Source: an uncultured Eubacteriales bacterium
GTDB lineage: Bacteria; Bacillota; Clostridia; Oscillospirales; Oscillospiraceae
Length of the DNA stretch: 30,919 nt
Reading direction: 5' to 3'
Assembly (NCBI GenBank): GCA_934572535.1
Contig: CAKTLJ010000021.1
Coordinates: 1 to 30,919, forward strand
Under the pieces are notes generated by a model. That model saw nothing but the letters and a program-made list of their open reading frames with translations, searched no databases and was not told the DNA's origin. Below, in pieces: positions 1 through 6,236 of this stretch; the first letter of the stretch is position 1; each line of letters opens with the position of its first letter. The position numbers and the translations under genes are program-made.

Positions 1-554
1 GATTGAAATTGCTCAGCCTCCACCGGGTTCGCAGCGTAGGCCGTCGCTCCCCCCCGCGGGGAGCGTGGATTGAAATCTGCCGCCGCCGGGGCTATCACCG
101 CCACGCTGATGTCGCTCCCCCCCGCGGGGAGCGTGGATTGAAATGTGACGGACGTTTCCAGCTATCTCCGTGCCCTGGTCGCTCCCCCCCGCGGGGAGCG
201 TGGATTGAAATAAGGTCTACGAGGACTCTGTTGAATATGTCGGTCGTCGCTTTCCCCCCGCGGGGAGCGTGGATTGAAATTGCGATGCAGTCCTCAATAA
301 AATCCGATCGTTCGGGTCGCTCCCCCTGCGGGGAGCGTGGATTGAAATGTCTCGGACAGCTGCGGGGTGAACGAGGAGGAGTGTCGCTCCCCCTGCGGGG
401 AGCGTGGATTGAAATTATAACAGTAAGCTTAACAGCGTTGGTAAGAACCGGTCGCTCCCCCTGCGGGGAGCGTGGATTGAAATCGCCTCCATATGTCGCG
501 CCTTGCAAGCCAGTGCGTCTTGTCGCTCCCCGCATGGGGAGCGTGGGTTGGAAT
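1..554 (+). CRISPR. CRISPR array, type I-C-like repeats, leader-distal end
   Basis: Repeats lie at 1-9 (cut by the window edge), 43-76, 111-144, 178-211, 246-280, 316-348, 383-415, 451-483 and 522-554. The eight spacers are 33-38 nt and mutually different. The repeat begins GTCGCTCCCC, has a C-rich/G-rich dyad CCCC..GCGGGGAGC and ends GTGGATTGAAAT, which is the usual type I-C pattern and reads on the + strand. The last repeat (522-554) is degenerate, with GCATGGGG in the loop and GGGTTGGAAT at the end. That marks the leader-distal end, so the leader and cas genes should lie to the left of the window. Repeats are 34 nt in the first three complete units, 35 nt in the fourth and 33 nt afterwards. 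Long reading frames across the array are artefacts of the repeats. Confidence 0.97.
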
Positions 555-622
555 TCCAATCGGCAATACTTTTTATTTGTGCAGCTTCATTCTATAATTC
601 GTCTATTTTTTTCGCTCGTCTC

Positions 623-651
623 TTGCATAATGGACGGAGACGTGATATAAT
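623..651 (+). promoter_or_regulatory. Promoter of the tetR gene
   Basis: A TTGCAT -35-like box (623-628) is followed after 17 nt by a perfect TATAAT -10 box (646-651). The -10 box overlaps the left arm of the palindrome at 649-680, as expected for a repressor-controlled promoter. The remaining bases between the CRISPR array and tetR hold nothing else that I can identify. Confidence 0.75.
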
Positions 652-680
652 ATGACCAGAAAAACTAAAATGGTCATATT
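649..680. promoter_or_regulatory. Perfect 10-bp inverted repeat, candidate TetR operator
   Basis: AATATGACCA (649-658) and TGGTCATATT (671-680) are exact reverse complements separated by 12 nt of A-rich sequence. The left arm overlaps the -10 box and the right arm ends three bases before the ribosome-binding site at 683-689. The position just ahead of a TetR-family gene suggests autorepression. The protein-DNA pairing is inferred from position and symmetry only. Confidence 0.7.
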
Positions 681-697
681 TCAAGGAGGGCCCGGTC

Positions 698-1276
698 TTG
701 GCTTTTACCGGTTACGAAACGGAACAGCTTCGTGAGGCGCTGCTGAAGGAAACAAGGCGCTGTGCCGTCACGCTGGGGATGAAGAAAACCTCTGTGGATC
801 AACTGACAAAGGCCGTCGGGATCGCCAAGGGTTCGTTCTATAAATTCTATGGCTCCAAGGAACTGCTTTTCTTTGCGGTTTTGGAGGACATCCACTCTGA
901 GCTTTACGGAGTAGCTGACCGGGCGTTGCGCGAAAGTGACGGCTTGCCGCCGTCGGTGTGTGCGGCGAAGGCAGTCCTTGCCGTCTGCAAGCGGCTGTCC
1001 GATACCGGTGATATGCGCTTCATTGAAAACGACGCAAAGCTGCTTTTGCAGAGATTGCCGGAACCCGTCAAAAAAGAACATTATCACGACGGTGAAACGC
1101 ACATTCGGGAGCTGCTGGCGAAACACGACCTTGCGCCAAGGTGCGGCACTTCCTTAGCTGCCGCGACGGTGCGGGGACTGATCCTGACAGTTTCCCATGA
1201 AGAGCAGATCGGAGAACTGTACCCGCAGGTACTGCAAGCCTTGGTGTACGGCGCTTGCAAGGAGTTATTTGAATAA
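698..1276 (+). CDS. TetR/AcrR-family transcriptional regulator
   Basis: A 192-residue protein. The N-terminal helix-turn-helix spans about residues 10-58, with TSVDQLTKAVGIAKGSFYKFYGSKE covering residues 31-55 in two stretches: the scaffold helix (TSVDQLTKAVGIAKG) and the recognition helix (SFYKFYGSKE). The remainder is a helical ligand-binding domain with no recognisable specificity. The start is TTG at 698, placed 8 nt after AAGGAGG (683-689). The gene leads a same-strand cluster of methyltransferases, a ZIP metal transporter and two ABC proteins, so it probably controls that cluster and, through the palindrome at 649-680, itself. A small hairpin terminator follows at 1281-1303, so the genes downstream may be only partly co-transcribed with it. 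Effector unknown. Confidence 0.9.
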   Translation: MAFTGYETEQLREALLKETRRCAVTLGMKKTSVDQLTKAVGIAKGSFYKFYGSKELLFFAVLEDIHSELYGVADRALRESDGLPPSVCAAKAVLAVCKRLSDTGDMRFIENDAKLLLQRLPEPVKKEHYHDGETHIRELLAKHDLAPRCGTSLAAATVRGLILTVSHEEQIGELYPQVLQALVYGACKELFE

Positions 1277-1280
1277 GTGA

Positions 1281-1303
1281 AAGGCCGCAGAAATGCGGCT
1301 TTT
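1281..1303 (+). terminator. Short intrinsic terminator or attenuator after tetR
   Basis: AAGGCCGCA (1281-1289) pairs with TGCGGCTTT (1294-1302) around a GAAA tetraloop, with one G-U pair. Only a four-T run (1300-1303) follows, so termination may be partial. Confidence 0.6.
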
Positions 1304-1315
1304 CCAAGGCACTTG

Positions 1316-1333
1316 AGTTAGCTGCCGCTAACT
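1316..1333. promoter_or_regulatory. Inverted repeat, candidate operator upstream of the first methyltransferase
   Basis: AGTTAGC (1316-1322) and GCTAACT (1327-1333) form a perfect 7-bp dyad with a TGCC centre. The core GTTAG-N6-CTAAC recurs at 4414-4429 just upstream of the ABC genes. A second, wider inverted repeat (TTGGCGT at 1336-1342, ACGCCAA at 1367-1373) follows in the same leader. Which regulator, if any, binds here is not visible from the sequence. Confidence 0.45.
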
Positions 1334-1387
1334 ACTTGGCGTGCAGGCATTGGCTGGACAACTCTAACGCCAAAAGGAATGATCGCG

Positions 1388-2002
1388 ATGCAAGAAAAGA
1401 AGAATTTCTGGGACAGGAATGCCGGTCTGTACAACCGCTTTATGCGAAACGATCGAGCGGCATACGAAACGATGTATGAGCTGATTCGGCCGGTTGTGAA
1501 AGCCAAGACGGTGCTGGAGCTTGCCACCGGAACCGGGCTGATCGCAAAGCACATCGTGAACGCGGCGGCGCACATTGAGGCGACGGATGCCTCCGCGGAA
1601 ATGATCGCCGAGGCCAAGCGGGGTAACCGATCGGAGAAGCTGCGCTTTTCCGTGCTGGACATGTTCTGTCTGCCCTGTGCGGACAAATCCTTTGATGTGG
1701 TGATCGTGTCCAACGCTTTGCATATCGTGCCGCAGCCGGAAAGAGCGCTTGGCGAGATCCGACGGGTGCTGAAGGAGGACGGCGTGTTGATCGCACCGAC
1801 CTTCACCCATGTGGGAAATGGTTTGCGGGGCAGGAGCAAGTTGTTCTTCATGAAGCTGGCAGGCTTTCCCCTCCACGGCAAGTGGACGAGCGAGGAATAC
1901 CTGGCCTTTCTGCGGCAGAATGGCTGGAGGGTGCGGAAGAGCGCCGTGCTGAAAGCCTCCTTCCCTTTGACCTATGCGGAATGTGTACGCTCGGAGGTGT
2001 GA
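1388..2002 (+). CDS. Class I SAM-dependent methyltransferase (first of three in the cluster)
   Basis: A 204-residue Rossmann-fold methyltransferase. SAM-binding motif I is VLELATGTGLIA (residues 42-53), the acidic motif II residue is D67 in EATDAS, and the FDVVIVSNALHIV segment resembles motif IV. I chose ATG 1388 because AAAAGGA (1372-1378) lies 9 nt upstream; the in-frame ATG at 1379 abuts that site and is too close. The substrate cannot be read from the sequence. It is followed after four bases by a second methyltransferase, so the two are probably co-translated and may act on the same small molecule. It lacks the extra domains of RNA or DNA methylases, which favours a small-molecule substrate (inference). 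Confidence 0.88.
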   Translation: MQEKKNFWDRNAGLYNRFMRNDRAAYETMYELIRPVVKAKTVLELATGTGLIAKHIVNAAAHIEATDASAEMIAEAKRGNRSEKLRFSVLDMFCLPCADKSFDVVIVSNALHIVPQPERALGEIRRVLKEDGVLIAPTFTHVGNGLRGRSKLFFMKLAGFPLHGKWTSEEYLAFLRQNGWRVRKSAVLKASFPLTYAECVRSEV

Positions 2003-2006
2003 CGAG

Positions 2007-2612
2007 ATGTCATTCTTTGAAAACACCCGCAAGCCCGTGGGGCTTGGCGGGAAAATTATGGTCGCCATGATGAACGTCGGCCACACTCCCGTGGCGCGAT
2101 GGGGACTTCAATTTCTGTCTCTCTCTTCGGATGCAAAGGTGCTGGACTGTGGCTGCGGCGGCGGGGCGAACATGAAACGGCTGCTGAAAGAATGCCCGCA
2201 GGGTGTTGTGAAGGGCATCGACTACTCGCCTGTCAGCGTGGAGAGATCCCAAAAGGTCAACCAAGCAGCTGTCGCGGCGGGACGCTGCGCGGTCCTGCAA
2301 GGCAGTGTGGCGGATATGATTTTTGCGGATGACGGATTTGATGCGGTCACGGCCTTTGAAACGGTCTATTTCTGGCCCGATCTGCCGCAGTGCTTCCGTG
2401 AGGTGCGACGGATACTGAAGCCCGGCGGGACCTTTCTCATCTGCAACGAGAGCAGCGGCGATACGAACCGGGACGCGAAGTGGACGAAGATCATCGATGG
2501 GATGACCATCTATCAGGACACCGAACTGAAGGCGTATCTGGAACAAGCGGGATTTCACGATGTTCAGATATACAAAAAGAAACGCTGGCTGTGCGTCACC
2601 GCGCGGAAATAA
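2007..2612 (+). CDS. Class I SAM-dependent methyltransferase (second of three)
   Basis: A 201-residue protein of the UbiE-like class. Motif I is VLDCGCGGGAN (residues 45-55), followed by GIDYSPVSVE for ribose binding and FDAVTAFETVYFW at motif IV. The C-terminal half carries the usual late motif LKPGGTFLICNE. The start at ATG 2007 lies 7 nt after GGAGGTG (1993-1999), which sits inside the end of the preceding gene; an upstream in-frame ATG at 1974 has no such site. The stop codon at 2612 falls within the ribosome-binding site of the ZIP transporter gene, so the genes are tightly packed. Substrate unknown; probable partner of the preceding methyltransferase. Confidence 0.88.
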   Translation: MSFFENTRKPVGLGGKIMVAMMNVGHTPVARWGLQFLSLSSDAKVLDCGCGGGANMKRLLKECPQGVVKGIDYSPVSVERSQKVNQAAVAAGRCAVLQGSVADMIFADDGFDAVTAFETVYFWPDLPQCFREVRRILKPGGTFLICNESSGDTNRDAKWTKIIDGMTIYQDTELKAYLEQAGFHDVQIYKKKRWLCVTARK

Positions 2613-2622
2613 GGAGGCAAGT

Positions 2623-3423
2623 GTGCGTATTGAAGCAATGAAGCAAACGGGAACCTTTCTCGGCATATGGATCCCCTTTCTCGGGACAACGCTGGGCGCG
2701 GCCTGCGTCTTCTTGATGAAAAAAGCCCTTGGCGATCTGGTGCAGCGTTCCCTTGCGGGCTTTGCCGCCGGGGTGATGGTCGCCGCTTCGATCTGGAGCC
2801 TGCTGATCCCGGCCATTGACCAATCCGCATCCATGGGCAAATTCTCTTTTTTTCCGGCGTTTGCGGGGTTCTGGTTTGGTGTGCTGTTTCTGCTCGCCTT
2901 AGATCATCTGATCCCTCACCTGCATGTGGGAAGCGACCAGGCGGAGGGGCCGAAAAGCAGGCTGGGCCGCAGCTCGATGATGGTGCTGGCGGTGACCTTG
3001 CATAACATTCCGGAGGGCATGGCGGTCGGCGTCATGTACGCGGGCTTCCTTGCGGGAAACGCGCAGATCACGGCGGCAAGTGCGCTGGTCTTGTCGCTTG
3101 GCATTGCCATTCAGAATTTTCCGGAGGGCGCGATCATCTCCATGCCGCTCCGGGCGGAGGGGGAGAGCAAGGGCAGGGCGTTTCTCGGCGGCGTACTTTC
3201 CGGCGTGGTCGAGCCGGTCGGCGCGGTGCTGACGCTCCTCGCGGCGCAGCTTGTGATCCCGGCGCTGCCGTATCTTTTGAGTTTTGCTGCCGGTGCCATG
3301 CTCTATGTGGTGGTGGAGGAACTGATCCCTGCAATGTCGCAGGGGCGGCACTCCAACCTTGGCACGGTGTTCTTTGCGGCGGGCTTCAGCGTGATGATGA
3401 CGCTGGATGTGGCGCTGGGATAA
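2623..3423 (+). CDS. ZIP-family divalent metal transporter
   Basis: A 266-residue integral membrane protein with about eight hydrophobic segments. The two metal-site helices typical of ZIP transporters are present: HNIPEG at residues 127-132 and QNFPEG at 164-169. The family moves zinc, iron or manganese into the cytoplasm; the specificity here is not determined. I place the start at GTG 2623, 5 nt after AAGGAGG (2611-2617); ATG 2638 would leave a 20-nt gap and the upstream ATG at 2560 lies inside the preceding gene without a site. A metal transporter between methyltransferase genes suggests that the cluster deals with a metal or a metal-binding small molecule. Confidence 0.92.
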   Translation: MRIEAMKQTGTFLGIWIPFLGTTLGAACVFLMKKALGDLVQRSLAGFAAGVMVAASIWSLLIPAIDQSASMGKFSFFPAFAGFWFGVLFLLALDHLIPHLHVGSDQAEGPKSRLGRSSMMVLAVTLHNIPEGMAVGVMYAGFLAGNAQITAASALVLSLGIAIQNFPEGAIISMPLRAEGESKGRAFLGGVLSGVVEPVGAVLTLLAAQLVIPALPYLLSFAAGAMLYVVVEELIPAMSQGRHSNLGTVFFAAGFSVMMTLDVALG

Positions 3424-3451
3424 CGTCAGGGTTTGAAACGCGGAGGAGCTT

Positions 3452-4294
3452 ATGAAATATAAAATCGAGAAAAACACGGTGCAGGAAACGCTGGTCATCC
3501 CTCTGTTCGCCCGAAAGGTGTGCTCGGAGCTGTACCCCGATCTCTATCGGGACGAAACGGCAGAGCGGCTGATCGAGCAGCTCGACTACGACTTTTCGGA
3601 GGTGGAAAAGAAGTCCCGCAGTCTGATGCAGCGATTCGGCTCGTTGGAGGTCGCCGTGCGGCAGAATGACCTGGCCTTTGAGGTGCGGGATCATCTGAAA
3701 ACCCATCCCAATGCGGCGGTGGTCAATCTGGGCTGCGGGCTGGACAGCACCGGCAGGGCCTGCGACAACGGCCGCTGCAACATTTACAACCTGGACCTTC
3801 CCGATGTCATCAACGTGCGGAATGAACTGCTTCCCGCCGGGGCGCGAGAGCGAAATGTGCCCTGCGACCTGAACGATACGGCATGGTTCAGCGAGATCGA
3901 CGCATCGGGCGGCGCAGTGTTCTTTGCCTCGGGCGTGTTCTACTACTTTCGGACAGAGCAGGTCAAAGCGCTGGTACAGAACATGGCGGAGACATTCCCC
4001 GGCGGTGTGCTGCTGTTTGACGCGGCGAATCGGATGGCGGTAAAGATGATCGCAAAGACATGGCTCAAGAGCGCAAAGATCCAGGATGTGGGCGCGTATT
4101 TTGCGGTCTCGGACGCAAACAGTGAGCTTTCCCCGTGGAGCAGCCGCTTGCAGGTCACGAGCCGGGGCTATATGCTGGGCTACCACGATTTGAAGGATCC
4201 GTCCGTCAGCGGATTCTTCCGCCTTCTCGCCAAAGTCGGTGACCGAATGACGAAAATGCAGATCGTGAAGATCAAATTTGGAGGCAGGCGATGA
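3452..4294 (+). CDS. LCM-type class I SAM methyltransferase (PF04072-like, third of three)
   Basis: A 280-residue protein matching the leucine carboxyl methyltransferase/polyketide O-methyltransferase superfamily in layout. It has a helical N-terminal cap (residues 1-85), then VVNLGCGLD (90-98) as SAM motif I, YNLDLPDVI as motif II, and FFASGVFYYF followed by PGGVLLFDAAN further along. Bacterial members methylate carboxyl or hydroxyl groups of small metabolites. GGAGGAG just upstream of ATG 3452 gives a good start. The stop overlaps the ATG of the next, truncated gene (ATGA at 4291-4294), so the two once formed a coupled pair. A small-molecule modifying role is inferred from family and context. 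Confidence 0.85.
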   Translation: MKYKIEKNTVQETLVIPLFARKVCSELYPDLYRDETAERLIEQLDYDFSEVEKKSRSLMQRFGSLEVAVRQNDLAFEVRDHLKTHPNAAVVNLGCGLDSTGRACDNGRCNIYNLDLPDVINVRNELLPAGARERNVPCDLNDTAWFSEIDASGGAVFFASGVFYYFRTEQVKALVQNMAETFPGGVLLFDAANRMAVKMIAKTWLKSAKIQDVGAYFAVSDANSELSPWSSRLQVTSRGYMLGYHDLKDPSVSGFFRLLAKVGDRMTKMQIVKIKFGGRR

Positions 4295-4422
4295 AGATCC
4301 TGCTGTACGGCGCGGGCGTGTTGGCCTGCGCTCTGGCAAGGAACCTGCTTCGTGCCGGAACGGATGTCGCCTTACTTGCGCGGGGAAGTTGGGCGGCTTC
4401 TCAAAACGCTGCGGTTAGATAA
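4291..4422 (+). pseudogene. N-terminal stub of a ketopantoate-reductase-like dehydrogenase
   Basis: The frame starts at ATG 4291, overlapping the previous stop, and encodes 43 residues beginning MKILLYGAGVLACALARNLL. This is a GxGxxxxxxA-type NAD(P)-binding turn followed by the DVALLARGSW strand seen at the N-terminus of the ApbA/PanE family, whose members are about 300 residues. It stops at TAA 4420-4422. A shift of frame near 4395 gives LLKTLRLDN, which resembles the next stretch of that family, so a frameshift probably preceded or accompanied loss of the remaining roughly 250 codons. Only 38 bases then separate it from the ABC genes. No function is expected. Confidence 0.75.
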
Positions 4423-4429
4423 CGCTAAC
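4414..4429. promoter_or_regulatory. Inverted repeat GTTAG-N6-CTAAC upstream of the ABC pair
   Basis: GTTAG (4414-4418) and CTAAC (4425-4429) flank ATAACG. The 16-bp element shares its arms, its spacing and an internal CG with the dyad at 1317-1332. It lies 31 bases upstream of the ABC start codon. Read as an operator it would give the ABC pair its own control point; I see no convincing promoter boxes next to it. Confidence 0.45.
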
Positions 4430-4460
4430 GAACAAAACAAAGAAACAAGGGGGTATCACT

Positions 4461-6233
4461 TTGAAAAAACGATCCAATTTATCCCGCCTGCTGGACTATG
4501 CCGGGAAATACCGAATCCTGACCTATCTTTCGTGGGGGCTGGCCGCCGCCGGTGCGCTGCTGGCCTTGGTGCCGTTCTGGTACATCTGGCGCATCCTCAA
4601 GGAGGTCATCGAGGTCGCGCCGCAGTATGAAAATGCCGTTCACGTGACCGGCTACGGCTGGATGGCGGTGGCGTTCGCCGCCGCAGCGGTGCTGGTATAC
4701 ATCGCGGGGCTGATGTGCTCGCACCTTGCGGCCTTCCGCATCGCCACAAATTTGCGCCTTGCCATGACGAAGCACATCGCCACACTTCCGCTGGGGGCGA
4801 TCGAGCAGTTCGGCAGCGGCAAGCTGCGCCGCACCATTTCGGAGACGGCCGGGGCGACGGAGACCTATCTCGCCCACCAGCTGCCGGATAAGGCCAAGGC
4901 TATGGCGACCATCGCCGGACTTCTGGCGCTCCTGTTGGCGTTCGATTGGCGGCTGGGGCTTCTGAGCCTTGTGCCGGTTGCGCTTGCCTTTGCCGTGATG
5001 ACAAGCATGACCGGCCAGGGGATGCAGGAGAAGATGACACAATACCAGAACGCGCTGGCGGATATGTCCAATGAAGCGGTGGAGTATGTGCGAGGGATCC
5101 CCGTGGTCAAGACCTTCGGGCAGACGGTGTTCTCCTTCAAAACGTTCAAGGGCGCCATCGACAACTACGAGCGTTGGGTCATCGCCTACACCAAGCAGGT
5201 GCGCTGGCCCATGACCTTTTATACGCTGGCGGTCAACAGCGTGTTCGTCTTCCTGATCGCGGGCGCTTTCCTCTTCTCCCGTGGCGGTGCGGACGGCAGC
5301 GTACTGCTGAACCTGCTCTTTTACATCGTGATCACGCCGGTCATCTCCCTGACGCTGACCAAGCTGATGTTCATGAGCGAGAACGGCATGATCGTGCAGG
5401 ATGCCATCACCCGTATCGACAGCGTGCTGCAAAGCCCGCCGCTTTCCCGGCCGACCGCGCCGCAGCACCCCGAGGACAGCTCGGTCACGCTGGACCATGT
5501 GACCTTCAGCTATGACGGCGTGAAAAATGCCCTGGAGGATATTTCCCTCTCCATCGGCGCGGGGCAGACGGTGGCCTTCGTCGGGCCCTCTGGCGGTGGC
5601 AAATCCACGCTGGCGGCGCTGATCGCCCGCTTCTTTGACCCGCAGAGCGGCAGCGTCTCCGTCGGCGGCGTACCTGTGAAGGATATCGACAAAGACGAGC
5701 TGATGGATACGGTTTCCTTTGTGTTCCAGAACAGCCACCTCATCAAGGGCAGTATTCTGGACAATGTCCGCATGGGTAAGCCCGATGCCACAGATGAGGA
5801 GGTGCTGGCGGCGCTCCGTGCGGCGCAGTGCATGGACATCATCGAGAAATTCCCGGACGGCGTGGATACGGTCATTGGCTCGCAGGGCATCTACCTCTCC
5901 GGCGGTGAGACACAACGGATCACCATTGCCCGCGCCATGCTGAAAAACGCGCCGGTGCTGATCCTGGACGAGGCCACCGCCTTTGCCGATCCTGACAACG
6001 AGATCAAGGTGCAGGCCGCCTTCAACGAGCTGGCAAAGGGGCGCACGGTCATTATGATCGCCCACCGGTTGTCCACGGTTGTAAACGCCGACTGCGTCTT
6101 TGTGCTGAAAGAGGGTCGTCTCGTGGAGAGTGGCAGCTTTGCGGAGCTGTCCAGGCAAAAGGGCAGCCTGTTCGGCGCGATGTGGCGGGACTACCAGCAG
6201 TCCGTCCAGTGGAAAGTGGCAAAGGAGGCTTGA
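4461..6233 (+). CDS. ABC transporter, fused permease and ATPase (subunit 1 of a pair)
   Basis: A 590-residue type IV (exporter-fold) ABC protein. Six transmembrane helices lie in about residues 15-300, followed by a nucleotide-binding domain with Walker A GPSGGGKST (375-383), signature LSGGETQR (479-486), Walker B VLILDEATA (D503, E504) and the H-loop AHRLSTV. The start is TTG 4461, 7 nt after AAGGGGG (4447-4453). The next gene is a second fused ABC half-transporter three bases downstream, so the two should form a heterodimer. The overall look resembles the YbtP/YbtQ and IrtA/IrtB group, which import metal-siderophore complexes despite the exporter fold, but drug or peptide export is equally possible from sequence. 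The neighbouring ZIP transporter favours a metal-related cargo (inference). Confidence 0.92.
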   Translation: MKKRSNLSRLLDYAGKYRILTYLSWGLAAAGALLALVPFWYIWRILKEVIEVAPQYENAVHVTGYGWMAVAFAAAAVLVYIAGLMCSHLAAFRIATNLRLAMTKHIATLPLGAIEQFGSGKLRRTISETAGATETYLAHQLPDKAKAMATIAGLLALLLAFDWRLGLLSLVPVALAFAVMTSMTGQGMQEKMTQYQNALADMSNEAVEYVRGIPVVKTFGQTVFSFKTFKGAIDNYERWVIAYTKQVRWPMTFYTLAVNSVFVFLIAGAFLFSRGGADGSVLLNLLFYIVITPVISLTLTKLMFMSENGMIVQDAITRIDSVLQSPPLSRPTAPQHPEDSSVTLDHVTFSYDGVKNALEDISLSIGAGQTVAFVGPSGGGKSTLAALIARFFDPQSGSVSVGGVPVKDIDKDELMDTVSFVFQNSHLIKGSILDNVRMGKPDATDEEVLAALRAAQCMDIIEKFPDGVDTVIGSQGIYLSGGETQRITIARAMLKNAPVLILDEATAFADPDNEIKVQAAFNELAKGRTVIMIAHRLSTVVNADCVFVLKEGRLVESGSFAELSRQKGSLFGAMWRDYQQSVQWKVAKEA

Positions 6234-6236
6234 GCG

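Noticed and set aside
3..650. A 215-codon frame on the + strand and a 154-codon frame on the - strand across the CRISPR region
   Set aside because: Both translate the repeat unit again and again (e.g. RGAWIEI) and have no ribosome-binding site; they are repeat artefacts.
555..697. A cas gene or CRISPR leader to the right of the array
   Set aside because: The last repeat is degenerate, which marks the trailer end, and the short interval is filled by the tetR promoter and its palindrome.
1304..1387. Structured leader before the first methyltransferase as a metal-sensing riboswitch (NiCo or Mn type)
   Set aside because: Inverted repeats are present but none of the conserved blocks of those riboswitches could be found; operator-type dyads explain it better.
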